DNA from: Paenibacillus luteus
Lineage (GTDB): Bacteria; Bacillota; Bacilli; Paenibacillales; Paenibacillaceae
Direction of reading: 5' to 3'
Length of the DNA: 64,000 bases
Assembly: GCF_006542765.1 (NCBI RefSeq)
Contig: NZ_SKCD01000033.1
Span: 186,001 to 250,000, forward strand
Under the pieces are notes generated by a model that was not told where the DNA came from, did not search any database, and saw only the letters and a program-made list of their open reading frames with translations. The position numbers and the translations under genes are program-made. Shown here piece after piece: positions 52,023 through 61,105 of this stretch; the first letter of the stretch is position 1, and each line of letters opens with the position of its first letter.

Positions 52023-52048
52023 CGTGAAATATACAATTGCTTGAAGAG

Positions 52049-52086
52049 AAGTCGGGTTCACCTTTAGGGTGAGTCCGGCTTTTTTA
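52049..52086 (+). terminator. Rho-independent terminator after pheA
   Basis: AAGTCGG-TTCACC pairs with GGGTGA-TCCGGCTT, followed by Ts. Confidence 0.85.
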
Positions 52087-52201
52087 CTATTTTTTTTGTG
52101 AAAGTGGAGACACCTGCCCATATTCTGCATAGGATGTAAGGATTGATAATAGGCATTAGCAGTGCCATGTTATTTAGAACGTGACAGGAGGTTAACGGCG
52201 A

Positions 52202-54175
52202 GTGAAAATCCATATTGTAAAAAATGGCGAATCCTTATACTCCATCGGACAAAAGTATAACGTTTCGCTGGAAGAGATTTTAAAGCTGAATCCGGGCATC
52301 ACGAATCCGGACGTCATTGAAGTAGGCCAGAAACTGAAAATTCCTTCAAGCCATGCAGGAGGCGCGGGTGGAGGAATGGACATCATGCATCAGCATGTCG
52401 TAAAGCAAGGGGATACGCTGTGGAAGCTGTCGAAAGCGTGGGGCGTTCCGCTTGCGGATATGATCAAAGCAAACCCGCAGCTCAAAAATCCGAATGTGCT
52501 GCTGACGGGCGAAGTAGTAAACATACCTAAAGCGGGTCAAACGATGCAAGAGGTGCCAGGCATGCAAGGCACGGCGCTTGGAACAGGTCAAGGCGGCAAC
52601 CACGCCCTGCATCCTTCTTCGATCATGCAGGGAGTTCAGGGTTGGGTCGGCAAGCTTTCTACCGCTCCGAATTCAGGCAAAACGTCTACTGCGCCAATTG
52701 CAGGCAAAACGCCGACGGCACCTATCGAGGGCAAGACGCCAACAGCCCCTATAGCACCTGTCGCGCCTGTACAAGAGAAGAAACCGACTGCTCCGATTGT
52801 AAAACCGGTCACGCCTGCGCCGCTTCCGGCTCCCAAAGCAGCAGCTGTTGAGCCTGCGAAAAAAGCATTGCCGATCGAGAAGCCTGTAGAGAAGAAGCTT
52901 AAACCCATTCATTCCGAATATAAGCCTAATGTCGATTTATTCAAACAATATGGCGTGCCAGCAACAGAAGCGCTATCCTTGTATGATTTGCCAAAGGCTC
53001 CTGAGTCGGTATCGCCGTTCACACAACAGCCTATACACAGCGGCTACGGCTACAGCCAGCCACAGGTGAGCCCGGCACAAATGGGCTATGGCTATGGGCA
53101 CAACCAAGTAAGTCCCGCGCAAATGGGTTATGGGTATGGTCAGCCACAGGTAAGCCCGGCACAAACGGGGCACGGCTATGGCCACCAGCAAGTTAGCCCA
53201 GCGCAAACCGGACATGGCTATGGCTACGGAAACTGGCAGCAGCCTGTACCTTTTGGCAATACCGTAAGCCCGCTAGGTGACAGCCATGATGCACCATTTG
53301 AATGTCCACCGGGCACGGTTTTTGTGGGCAGCTATCCTTCCCCTAATATGACGCTTGGCGCTGGCTCCGGCTGGGGCTATGGTCATCCAATGGTAGAAGG
53401 AGCGCAAGAAAACAGCCAAATGGTGGCAGGCGCTTCTACACTGCCAAATCAAGGCTGGGTATCGCCGCTTGCGACGCAGCCAAACCAAGGAATGGTATCG
53501 CCGCTTGCGACGCAGCCAAACCAAGGAATGGTATCGCCGCTTGCGACGGCGCCAAACCAAGGAATGGTATCGCCGCTTGCGACGGCGCCAAACCAAGGAA
53601 TGGTATCGCCGCTTGCGACGCAGCCGAACCAAGGCTGGGTATCGCCGCTTGCGACGCAGCCAAACCAAGGAATGGTATCGCCGCTTGCGACGCAGCCAAA
53701 CCAAGGAATGGTATCGCCGCTTACAACGCAGCCAAATCAAGGCTGGGTATCGCCGCTTGCAACGCAGCCGAATCAGGGATGGGTGTCGCCTTTAGCAGAA
53801 CAACCGAATCAAGGATGGGTTTCCCCGGAAAGTATGCAGCCAAGTTTTGGGTACGGTTATGGTCATGGAGCGGTCTCACCGGCTGGCATGCAGCCTCATA
53901 GCGGATATGGTTACGGATATGGAGCGCAAATGCCATATTCACCATATCCAAGCTGGCCGCAAACCGCAGGCGTTTCTAATCAAGATCAATCGGATTGCGG
54001 ATGTAAAGGCAACCGTTCAGATCCTGCCTCAGCAAAGCTTTCCGAAATAGAGGCGGAAACGCCAATTGCGACGAAAACAGCCGTAAAGCGCAAAACTACC
54101 AAAAAAGCTGTTATCCGCACTATAACTAATCGCCCTAACAAAAATCGTGGCAATCAGCCGTGGTTAAATCGTTAG
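52202..54175 (+). CDS. safA: SafA-like spore coat/cortex morphogenetic protein with LysM domains
   Basis: The 657-residue product has two LysM domains, at 3-48 (HIVKNGESLYSIGQKYNVSL) and 65-109 (HVVKQGDTLWKLSKAWGVPL). A 9-residue TAPI-x-GKTP repeat, a Pro/Ala/Lys linker, four 14-residue QVSPAQ-x-G-x-GYG repeats (288-343), eleven 12-residue QPNQGMVSPLAT repeats (414-545) and a basic tail follow. LysM plus place near bofC-ruv matches SafA, the cortex-coat interface protein that binds SpoVID. It is larger than B. subtilis SafA (387 residues). The start is GTG with AGGAGG upstream. Confidence 0.8.
   Translation: MKIHIVKNGESLYSIGQKYNVSLEEILKLNPGITNPDVIEVGQKLKIPSSHAGGAGGGMDIMHQHVVKQGDTLWKLSKAWGVPLADMIKANPQLKNPNVLLTGEVVNIPKAGQTMQEVPGMQGTALGTGQGGNHALHPSSIMQGVQGWVGKLSTAPNSGKTSTAPIAGKTPTAPIEGKTPTAPIAPVAPVQEKKPTAPIVKPVTPAPLPAPKAAAVEPAKKALPIEKPVEKKLKPIHSEYKPNVDLFKQYGVPATEALSLYDLPKAPESVSPFTQQPIHSGYGYSQPQVSPAQMGYGYGHNQVSPAQMGYGYGQPQVSPAQTGHGYGHQQVSPAQTGHGYGYGNWQQPVPFGNTVSPLGDSHDAPFECPPGTVFVGSYPSPNMTLGAGSGWGYGHPMVEGAQENSQMVAGASTLPNQGWVSPLATQPNQGMVSPLATQPNQGMVSPLATAPNQGMVSPLATAPNQGMVSPLATQPNQGWVSPLATQPNQGMVSPLATQPNQGMVSPLTTQPNQGWVSPLATQPNQGWVSPLAEQPNQGWVSPESMQPSFGYGYGHGAVSPAGMQPHSGYGYGYGAQMPYSPYPSWPQTAGVSNQDQSDCGCKGNRSDPASAKLSEIEAETPIATKTAVKRKTTKKAVIRTITNRPNKNRGNQPWLNR
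53063..53230 (+). repeat. Four 42-bp in-frame tandem repeats
   Basis: They encode QVSPAQMGYGYGHN and variants with Met/Thr and Tyr/His exchanges. Tyr/Gly-rich units of this kind are common in coat-type structural proteins. Confidence 0.85.
53441..53836 (+). repeat. Eleven 36-bp in-frame tandem repeats
   Basis: Units encode (Q/A)PNQG(M/W)VSPLAT. Several neighbours are nearly identical in DNA, which points to recent copy-number change. Met and Trp forms are interspersed. Confidence 0.92.
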
Positions 54176-54185
54176 AATAAGCAAT

Positions 54186-54231
54186 AAAGCAGTCCCAAAA
54201 GTCGCTTGCGGCACTTGGGGCTGCTTTTTTT
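54186..54231 (+). terminator. Rho-independent terminator after safA-like gene
   Basis: AGCAGTCCCAAAAGT pairs imperfectly with ACTTGGGGCTGCT around a GC-containing loop, followed by seven Ts. Confidence 0.85.
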
Positions 54232-54435
54232 CAAAGATAAGATTTACTATGTTTTTCACAATAGAGCAATCTTATATCTCTGCCTTACAATCACGGTTCA
54301 GTCAGAATTGCAGCATCAATACGCCGATACTTATTACAGAAGTCAGCAAACAAACTATTATAAAAAGCAATCAATTTGAATATTTATGTAACACTGGCGC
54401 ATACTATCAAAAAATATAATGAAGGGGTCATCCCC

Positions 54436-55074
54436 ATGATGGTATTCAGCCTTTGGAAAAATTTAAAGAAACGGCTTCGAAGAAATCGACGCCCTACGTG
54501 GTCGCTTGGCACCATATGGTTTAGCCTGCTGCTTGGCGGGCTTGCTGCTATAAATGCCGGGCATGTACTGGCGGCGCCGGCGCTTGATGAGCAGCAAAGC
54601 AGCGTTATTAAAGCTTTGGAGCAGCAACAGCAGCCTCTCACCGTCCAGCTCAGGCGCGTCTATCTTTGCGGAGAAGAATCCAAGCCGCTTGGCCGAATGA
54701 TGAATAAGCAGGTGCTGCAGCTATTGCATGGCTATTCGAATTGGAAAGCCGAACTGAATGAACAACAGGGTACCGTAAATGTTGAGCTGCACATTGAAGA
54801 TTTGTCTGAGCATTGCAAAGCAAATGCTTACATGAGCGTGGACAAGAAAGGCAATCTTGCTCTGTTTGACGGGGTTCCCAAAAAAGAGAAGGTGGTACGC
54901 ACCTTTTTTCAGCTAGATATCCACTACATGGAGAGCAGTTTGCCGCAGAACAAGCTGGATGAGCTTTCCAAGGGAATACGCATTAGCGATATCGATGAGT
55001 ATAACAGCGTGCTGTCAACCTTTAGCGACTATGCCGCCCAGCCAAATCAAAGGGTAATGAAGCCGACGTACTAG
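54436..55074 (+). CDS. bofC: BofC, intercompartmental signalling regulator of SpoIVB
   Basis: The 212-residue product has a basic N-terminus, one membrane/signal segment (about residues 25-48), then the BofC N-terminal domain with LRRVYLCGEESKPLGRM and a C-terminal domain with FFQLDIHYMESSLPQNKLDE. In B. subtilis BofC restrains SpoIVB, which triggers SpoIVFB. ATG 54436 follows AAGGGG; the upstream extension is not supported. It precedes ruv genes as in B. subtilis. Confidence 0.85.
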   Translation: MMVFSLWKNLKKRLRRNRRPTWSLGTIWFSLLLGGLAAINAGHVLAAPALDEQQSSVIKALEQQQQPLTVQLRRVYLCGEESKPLGRMMNKQVLQLLHGYSNWKAELNEQQGTVNVELHIEDLSEHCKANAYMSVDKKGNLALFDGVPKKEKVVRTFFQLDIHYMESSLPQNKLDELSKGIRISDIDEYNSVLSTFSDYAAQPNQRVMKPTY

Positions 55075-55120
55075 GGCGCTTCTGGTTAGCATCAAGTAAT
55101 GAAAAATTAGATGATTAAGT

Positions 55121-55153
55121 AAAGAGGCCGTATTGCTACTTGCGGTCTCTTTA
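55121..55153 (+). terminator. Possible terminator after bofC
   Basis: AAAGAGGCCG pairs with CGGTCTCTTT around an 11-13-nt loop. The T-run after it is weak. Confidence 0.5.
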
Positions 55154-55186
55154 TTTGTGTCCAATGACTGAAATATCAAACGCGCG

Positions 55187-55215
55187 TTCTCATTCACGCC
55201 AAGTTTTGCTATAAT
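55187..55215 (+). promoter_or_regulatory. Candidate ruvC operon promoter
   Basis: An extended -10 TGCTATAAT (TATAAT 55210-55215) with a weak -35 TTCTCA at 17-bp spacing. Confidence 0.5.
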
Positions 55216-55287
55216 GGATAAAGCAACTTTACGTTCATGCGGTATAAACCTTTTTTTCTATGAAACTTCTTTTGAGGAGATGTCCGT

Positions 55288-55791
55288 TTGCGCGTTCTTG
55301 GAATTGACCCTGGTTATGCAATCGTTGGATTTGGATTTATAGATAAGATTGGCCACAAGCTTACCCCCGTGCAGTATGGAGCAATTCAGACGGAAGCGCA
55401 CACAGCGCCTGAGCAGCGGCTGCTGCAGGTGTATGAGTCTGCGGGTGCTTTAATGGATAAATACAAACCGGATACGGTCGGTATAGAGAAGCTGTTTTTT
55501 AACCGGAATGTAACGACAGCGTTTGATGTGGCACAGGCTAGAGGCGCTATTATATTAGCTGCGACGCAGCGCGGACTGCCCATCGGAGAATATACGCCGC
55601 TGCAAGTGAAACAGGCGGTTGTCGGCTATGGCAAAGCGGAGAAGAAGCAAGTACAGGAAATGGTGAAAATGTTTCTGAAACTGTCGGCTGTGCCTAAGCC
55701 GGATGATGTCGCCGATGCGCTCGCAGTCGCGATTTGTCATGCACATTCCGTCGTACTGAACCAGAAAATCAATGAGGTGAAGCGTTCGTGA
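55288..55791 (+). CDS. ruvC: Crossover junction endodeoxyribonuclease RuvC
   Basis: The 167-residue Holliday-junction resolvase has D7 in GIDPGYAIVGFGF, the acidic residue in VGIEKLFFNRN and DDVADALAVAICH, which together form the metal site. The start is TTG with GAGGAGAT upstream. B. subtilis uses RecU and lacks ruvC, so this is a difference from that species. It overlaps ruvA by 4 bases. Confidence 0.96.
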   Translation: MRVLGIDPGYAIVGFGFIDKIGHKLTPVQYGAIQTEAHTAPEQRLLQVYESAGALMDKYKPDTVGIEKLFFNRNVTTAFDVAQARGAIILAATQRGLPIGEYTPLQVKQAVVGYGKAEKKQVQEMVKMFLKLSAVPKPDDVADALAVAICHAHSVVLNQKINEVKRS

Positions 55792-56423
55792 TCGATTTTT
55801 TAAGAGGCACAGTTGTCCATTTGGAATCCGAATATATTGTTTTGGATGTAAGAGATACAGGCTATCGCATATTTACGGCAAACCCCTACGCTTTTGCTAA
55901 GAAAGAAGAGCCTGTCACCGTATATATTCACCATAACGTCCGTGAGGACGCTATTTTATTGTTCGGTTTCGAGTCGAGAGAGGAACAAACGTTGTTCCGC
56001 AAGCTGCTGGAGGTATCTGGCATCGGACCAAGAGTTGCCTTAGGCATCTTATCTGGAGGTCGCCCGGACGCAGTCATTGCAGCGATCCAACAGGAGAATA
56101 TCGCCTTTCTCACAAAGCTACCAGGGATTGGGAAGAAGACGGCACAGCGTATGATCTTGGATTTGAAGGACAAGCTGATTGGCGCTGGACTCGACGGCGG
56201 ACTGCTTACGGCAGCAGGCGTGGCTTTGGATCTTACGTCGAGCCGAAACTCGGGGCAAGGGGCAGGAACGGCGTGGCAGGAAGCAAGGGAAGGCCTTGCT
56301 GCTCTTGGCTACACCGCTCCGGAACTGGACAAAGCGTGGAATGGATTACAGCATAGTGTAACGGCTGAGGAAACGGTAGATTCTTTGATGAAGAGGGCGC
56401 TGCAGCAGCTGTTTAAAGGCTAA
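55788..56423 (+). CDS. ruvA: Holliday junction branch migration protein RuvA
   Basis: The 211-residue product has an N-terminal OB-like domain (MIDFLRGTVVHLESEYIVLDV) and two helix-hairpin-helix motifs (LLEVSGIGPRVALGILSG, LTKLPGIGKKTAQRMILDL). A flexible linker and a C-terminal RuvB-binding domain follow. GTG start in a GTGA overlap with ruvC. Confidence 0.97.
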   Translation: MIDFLRGTVVHLESEYIVLDVRDTGYRIFTANPYAFAKKEEPVTVYIHHNVREDAILLFGFESREEQTLFRKLLEVSGIGPRVALGILSGGRPDAVIAAIQQENIAFLTKLPGIGKKTAQRMILDLKDKLIGAGLDGGLLTAAGVALDLTSSRNSGQGAGTAWQEAREGLAALGYTAPELDKAWNGLQHSVTAEETVDSLMKRALQQLFKG

Positions 56424-56442
56424 CGGAGGGAGATGAACGCTA

Positions 56443-57444
56443 ATGGACGATAGAATCATTTCCGCCAACCTGATGATGGATGACCAGACGGTGGAGCTAA
56501 GCTTGCGTCCCCGCTATCTGGCCGAATACATTGGGCAAACGCAGGCCAAGGAAAACTTGAAAATTTATATTGAAGCGGCAAAGCTAAGGAAAGAAGCGCT
56601 TGATCATGTTTTGCTGTATGGGCCTCCTGGACTTGGAAAAACAACGTTGTCGAACATTATTGCCAATGAGCTCGGAGTCCATCTTCGTACGACATCCGGG
56701 CCAGCGATTGAACGGCCCGGCGATTTGGCAGCGCTGCTTACGAATTTGCAGGAGGGCGATGTGCTCTTTATCGATGAAATTCATCGCCTGCATCGTACGG
56801 TTGAAGAAGTTCTATATCCGGCAATGGAAGATTTCGCGCTCGACATTATGATCGGCAAAGGTCCAAGTGCTCGTTCGGTGCGGCTGGATTTGCCGCCATT
56901 CACCTTGATTGGAGCGACAACGCGGGCTGGACTTTTATCGGCACCGCTTAGAGACCGCTTCGGCGTTGTCAGCCGTTTGGAATTTTATACGGTGGATGAG
57001 CTGGCGTTTATCGTGGCGCGTACAGCGGAAATATTAGACGTTGGCATCGTAGGAGAAGCGGCTTCGGAGATTGCGATGCGCTCGCGCGGGACCCCGAGGA
57101 TCGCCAATCGATTGCTAAAGCGAGTACGTGATTTCGCTCAGGTTCGCGGCGATGGCGTCATTACGCATGATATCGCTCGTTCCGCACTCGAACTGCTTCA
57201 AGTTGATCCTATGGGCCTTGATCATATCGATTTCAAAATGCTGCAAGCGATGATGACGACCTTTGCAGGCCGACCGGTCGGTCTTGATACGATTGCAGCA
57301 ACGATAGGGGAAGAAAGTCAGACTATCGAAGATGTGTATGAGCCATATTTAATGCAAATAGGATTTTTGCAAAGGACGCCTCGCGGTCGTATGGCAACGG
57401 ATAATGCCTATCGGCATTTAGGGTTTCCGATTCCGGGGAGGTAG
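56443..57444 (+). CDS. ruvB: Holliday junction DNA helicase RuvB
   Basis: The 333-residue AAA+ motor has Walker A GPPGLGKTTLSNIIANE, Walker B VLFIDEIHRL, sensor-1 GATTRAGLLSAPLRDRFG and a winged-helix C-terminal domain. It drives branch migration with RuvA. GGAGGGAG precedes the ATG. Confidence 0.98.
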   Translation: MDDRIISANLMMDDQTVELSLRPRYLAEYIGQTQAKENLKIYIEAAKLRKEALDHVLLYGPPGLGKTTLSNIIANELGVHLRTTSGPAIERPGDLAALLTNLQEGDVLFIDEIHRLHRTVEEVLYPAMEDFALDIMIGKGPSARSVRLDLPPFTLIGATTRAGLLSAPLRDRFGVVSRLEFYTVDELAFIVARTAEILDVGIVGEAASEIAMRSRGTPRIANRLLKRVRDFAQVRGDGVITHDIARSALELLQVDPMGLDHIDFKMLQAMMTTFAGRPVGLDTIAATIGEESQTIEDVYEPYLMQIGFLQRTPRGRMATDNAYRHLGFPIPGR

Positions 57445-57449
57445 CCTCT

Positions 57450-57917
57450 ATGAACGACACAAAGCAAAGCGGAGCCGAGCGGCTCTATGTGATTTATGAC
57501 GGATATTGCAATCTTTGTCTGGCTTCCGTAGCTAGGCTGAAAGAGCTGAGATCCAATGCAGATTTGCAATTTGTGCCGATTCAGCAGTTGGAGGCTGAAG
57601 GCGAAGGGCAGCAGCTTATTCCAAATATCGGCCAACTGAAGTATGCGGAGCTGTACGAGAAAATGCATGTCGCTGACGAAAGCGGACAGCTCTTTGCTGG
57701 CGCGGATGGCGTAGTTCGCGTTTTGAGAACCGTGAAGGGTTTGCGCCGGCTAGCTTTCTTTTACCGGATACCAGGCATGAGAAAGATCGCCGACCGGATG
57801 TACCGTTATGTTGCAAACCGGAGATATGAGTGGTTTAGCAAGACGGAGCAAAGCTGCTCGGTGAATGGCTGCGAGCTGCCACAACGCAGAGGGGAGAACA
57901 ACAAACATGGGAATTAA
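57450..57917 (+). CDS. DCC-family thiol-disulfide oxidoreductase-like protein (DUF393)
   Basis: The 155-residue product has the defining D-G-x-C-x-x-C motif at 17-23 (DGYCNLC), preceded by LYVIYDG. The central GAEGVVRVLRT-like segment (ADGVVRVLRTVKGL) also fits the DCC family. The substrate is unknown. It starts 5 bp after ruvB and overlaps the SpoIID-like gene by 11 bases. Confidence 0.85.
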   Translation: MNDTKQSGAERLYVIYDGYCNLCLASVARLKELRSNADLQFVPIQQLEAEGEGQQLIPNIGQLKYAELYEKMHVADESGQLFAGADGVVRVLRTVKGLRRLAFFYRIPGMRKIADRMYRYVANRRYEWFSKTEQSCSVNGCELPQRRGENNKHGN

Positions 57918-60027
57918 GGGATCGATTAAGCGATACATAGTTACGGCAGTAGCCATTGTGGTGCTGGCTTCCGCTTGGACAGGCTCTCCGTCACAAGCAG
58001 CAGTACCACAGTTGGACAATATTCGCGTCGCCTTATTTATGCAATTGCCTGGGAAATATACGGAGACGACTGCAGCAGCTACATTCTCTTCTACGGATGG
58101 TTTGAGCATTGGCGAGAGACAGCCGGGAGGCGTGAGTGCTTGGTTTAATATAGAAGGCGCTGCCTCGGTCCGGTTTGCGCTAGACAGCTACAAGGTTAAG
58201 GTGTTTGAGTCAACCAATTTCGGTTCAGCGTTGGCTGTTTTCAAGAGGCTTCAAACGCTGAAAGGAACACCATATTTGACCTCATTGTCCAAAAATGGAG
58301 CCATCTCCTATCAGGTCATAGAAGGCACGTATAGTACAGCAGCTACAGCTGCAACTGCCCAAACCAAATGGAATGGCGACAGCGAGCTGATCAAGCTAAG
58401 CGGCAGTTATAAAGGGGTACTTCAAGGGCCGTTGCATTTGGAAACGGGAGCGTTAGCCAGCAAAGAGGCTGCACAAACGGCTGCCAATGACTTTGGGGCT
58501 GTTGGCCTAGACGCATATGTAGCTGTTCGTTCATCAGCCAGCGGGTCGGCTAGCTATTCGGTTATGGTAGGTGCTGCTATAACAGATGCTGAACTGCAAA
58601 TTGTTAAAACAGCAGCTGCCAAAGCAGCAGGCGGCAGCGCATTAAGTGGCGCTGATTCGAAATCATCATATTTATTATTGCGAAATGACCACTCGGTCAG
58701 CGCCAAAACGGAAAGCAGCATGGAGCTTTATATGTTTGCAGGGAGCGACACGAAAGTAGCGATCTCTCCCGCAGGCGCAGCACCTATAAAGCTGACGGAA
58801 AGAAGCAGCCGCACCTATCGCGGATTGTTTGAGCTAAGCCTATTGAATGGGCAGATGGCGGTAATCAACGAGCTGCCATTCGAACAATATTTGTATTCTG
58901 TTGTAGGAATAGAGATGTATCCCACATGGCCGGCTGAGGCATTAAAAGCCCAAGCTGTCGCGGCACGTTCCTATGCCTTAAATAAAGGCTTTGGCTTTCA
59001 AATCGCGCATGTTGTAGATACGACTTTAAGTCAAGCTTATTACGGAGTCACCTCTGAACGTCCATCAACGATTGCCGCAGTAAATGATACGGCTGGTGAA
59101 GTAGCGATGTATGGCGGCAAAGTGATCGAGGCGCTATTCGCGGCAAATGGTGGAGGAGTAACGGCAGACGCGAAAGAGATCTGGGGGAATTCAATTCCAT
59201 ATCTGCAACCTGTAAAAAGCCCGGATACTTCTTCAGAAGCCGGTTTATTAAGCTGGTATCGCGTCGTGCTGCCAAGCGGGGCCATCGGTTATATCCGTGA
59301 GGATTTATTAGATGAGACTGCACAAAAAACGGCAGCAGGAAGCTCGATTATGCAAGTAAACACGAATGCTTCAAAGGTACGCAAGCACCCGCTTATTCAA
59401 GATGCTGTACCGGTCATCGCTCAGGTGGATAGCGGAACGCAGGTCGTTGTACTGGAGAAAACGATTGAGTCTAATGCGATGAATTGGGTGAGAGGCCCTT
59501 ATACAGCACAAGAAATGCAGACTACAATTAATTCGAAAGCCAAGACAGCGATTGCAGGTCCTCTGAAGACATTGGAAGTCAGCCAGCGCGGAGCATCGGG
59601 ACGCGCGACTGAAATATTGGCCAACGGGCAGAAAGTTTCAGTTAGCTACCCGGATTCATTCCGTGCTACACTCGGCGTACAAACCTCACTTCCAAGTACC
59701 TTGTTCCAAATTGAGGAGACAGCTAAGGTTGTGATTCTTGGAGCAGGTGCGGCATCGCGGACGAAACCGCAGGATGCTGCCGCCATTTACACGATCAGCG
59801 CTGGAGGAAAAGTATCCGAGGCAACGAATGCAAATTTGTTTATCCAAGACGGCAGTCAGCATTTGCGAGCAGCCACAAAAGAGCCATCTTTCCGTTTCGT
59901 CGGTTCAGGCAACGGCCATGGCGTTGGTTTATCGCAGTACGGAGCTTTAAGCCTTGCCCAGCAGGGGTATGACTATCAATATATTTTGAAATACTACTAC
60001 AAAGATGTAACCATCGCTAAGGAATGA
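57907..60027 (+). CDS. SpoIID/LytB-domain cell-wall protein
   Basis: The 706-residue protein has a signal peptide (residues 1-33, cut near SQAA). A region with two SPOR-like segments (about 85-235) follows, then the SpoIID/LytB domain: VINELPFEQYLYSVVGIEM, LKAQAVAARSYAL, GNGHGVGLSQYGALS. A variable SH3-like stretch (about 475-560) lies inside the domain. SpoIID-type enzymes are lytic transglycosylases on denuded glycan. At about twice the length of B. subtilis SpoIID, it is closer to LytB-type relatives. ATG 57907 follows AGGGGAG. Confidence 0.85.
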   Translation: MGIKGSIKRYIVTAVAIVVLASAWTGSPSQAAVPQLDNIRVALFMQLPGKYTETTAAATFSSTDGLSIGERQPGGVSAWFNIEGAASVRFALDSYKVKVFESTNFGSALAVFKRLQTLKGTPYLTSLSKNGAISYQVIEGTYSTAATAATAQTKWNGDSELIKLSGSYKGVLQGPLHLETGALASKEAAQTAANDFGAVGLDAYVAVRSSASGSASYSVMVGAAITDAELQIVKTAAAKAAGGSALSGADSKSSYLLLRNDHSVSAKTESSMELYMFAGSDTKVAISPAGAAPIKLTERSSRTYRGLFELSLLNGQMAVINELPFEQYLYSVVGIEMYPTWPAEALKAQAVAARSYALNKGFGFQIAHVVDTTLSQAYYGVTSERPSTIAAVNDTAGEVAMYGGKVIEALFAANGGGVTADAKEIWGNSIPYLQPVKSPDTSSEAGLLSWYRVVLPSGAIGYIREDLLDETAQKTAAGSSIMQVNTNASKVRKHPLIQDAVPVIAQVDSGTQVVVLEKTIESNAMNWVRGPYTAQEMQTTINSKAKTAIAGPLKTLEVSQRGASGRATEILANGQKVSVSYPDSFRATLGVQTSLPSTLFQIEETAKVVILGAGAASRTKPQDAAAIYTISAGGKVSEATNANLFIQDGSQHLRAATKEPSFRFVGSGNGHGVGLSQYGALSLAQQGYDYQYILKYYYKDVTIAKE

Positions 60028-60036
60028 TTATACGAG

Positions 60037-61083
60037 ATGAATGTAGAATGGTTTGATTTTGAATTGCCGGAACGGTTGATTGCACAAACGCCGCTGTTGG
60101 ACAGAACGGCTTCCCGGCTGTTGACTTTAAATAAGCAATCCGGAGAAATCGCACACGAGAAATTCACGGATCTGGAGCAATATTTGCAATCTGGAGACGT
60201 GCTTGTTTTAAATGATACGAGAGTGATTCCAGCCCGTTTAACAGGAATGAAGAGCGATACTGGCGCCAAAATCGAGCTGCTGCTTCTAAAGCAGCTTGAG
60301 GGCGATCGCTGGGAAGCGCTTGGTAAGCCGGCTAAACGATTGAAGGTAGGTACGGAGCTTTCTTTCGGTGACGATGGCGAGGGCAATCCGCTGCTGCGCG
60401 CCGTCATTGAGCAGGAAGGCGAAATGGGCGGACGTACGATTCGTTTTGCTTATGATGGAATCTTTCAAGAGCTGTTGGATCGATTAGGGGAAATGCCTCT
60501 GCCTCCTTATATTAAGGAAAGGCTGGAAGAGCGTGAAAGATATCAAACGGTTTATTCGAAGCATGCCGGTTCTGCGGCTGCACCGACTGCGGGTCTTCAC
60601 TTTACGGACGCATTTCTGGAGAAGCTTCAGGCAAAGGGAGTCAAGCTGGCCTATGTTACCTTGCATGTGGGGCTAGGAACTTTCCGTCCGATGTCTGTTG
60701 AGCTGGTTGAGGATCATGAGATGCATGCGGAGTATTATGAACTGAATGAGCAAAATGCAGCAATAATAAATGAAGCCAAAAACATCGGCGCACGTATTAT
60801 TGCAGTAGGCACGACTTCTTCCAGAACGCTAGAGACGGTAGCAAACCGATTTGACGGTGGTCCTATTGAAGCTTGCAGCGGCTGGACATCGATTTTTATT
60901 TTTCCAGGATACGAATTTAAGCTGGTAAATGCACTTCTCACGAATTTTCATTTGCCCAAATCAACGCTCGTTATGCTGGTAAGCGCACTTGCTGGACGTG
61001 ATGCCGTTATGCGGGCTTATGAGGAAGCGGTTGCCGAGGAGTATCGTTTTTTCAGTTTTGGCGACGCGATGTTTATTTACTAA
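60037..61083 (+). CDS. queA: S-adenosylmethionine:tRNA ribosyltransferase-isomerase
   Basis: The 348-residue QueA has FDFELPERLIAQTPLLDRTASRL, VLVLNDTRVIPARLTG, PTAGLHFTDAFLEKL, VTLHVGLGTFRPM and SALAGRDAVMRAYEEAV. It makes epoxyqueuosine on tRNA. It starts 9 bp after the SpoIID-like gene and precedes tgt, its pathway partner. Confidence 0.97.
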   Translation: MNVEWFDFELPERLIAQTPLLDRTASRLLTLNKQSGEIAHEKFTDLEQYLQSGDVLVLNDTRVIPARLTGMKSDTGAKIELLLLKQLEGDRWEALGKPAKRLKVGTELSFGDDGEGNPLLRAVIEQEGEMGGRTIRFAYDGIFQELLDRLGEMPLPPYIKERLEERERYQTVYSKHAGSAAAPTAGLHFTDAFLEKLQAKGVKLAYVTLHVGLGTFRPMSVELVEDHEMHAEYYELNEQNAAIINEAKNIGARIIAVGTTSSRTLETVANRFDGGPIEACSGWTSIFIFPGYEFKLVNALLTNFHLPKSTLVMLVSALAGRDAVMRAYEEAVAEEYRFFSFGDAMFIY

Positions 61084-61105
61084 TTAGGAATAGGAAGCGT
61101 GAATT

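Noticed and set aside
52085..52200. Sigma-E/sigma-K promoter before the safA-like gene (CATATTCT at 52119)
   Set aside because: No acceptable -35 lies at 14 bp, and the sigma-K form CATANNNTA is not matched exactly, so I did not list it.
53273..53795. Long open frames on both strands across the safA repeats (for example 53273-53740 and 53436-53699 on -, 53469-53795 on +)
   Set aside because: They arise because a 36-bp repeat keeps every frame open once one unit lacks stops. They have no ribosome binding sites and encode only monotonous repeats; the + frame of the LysM protein is the coherent one.
53441..53836. 36-bp repeats resembling a CRISPR array
   Set aside because: The repeats are directly adjacent with no unique spacers, are in frame with a LysM protein, and no cas genes are present.
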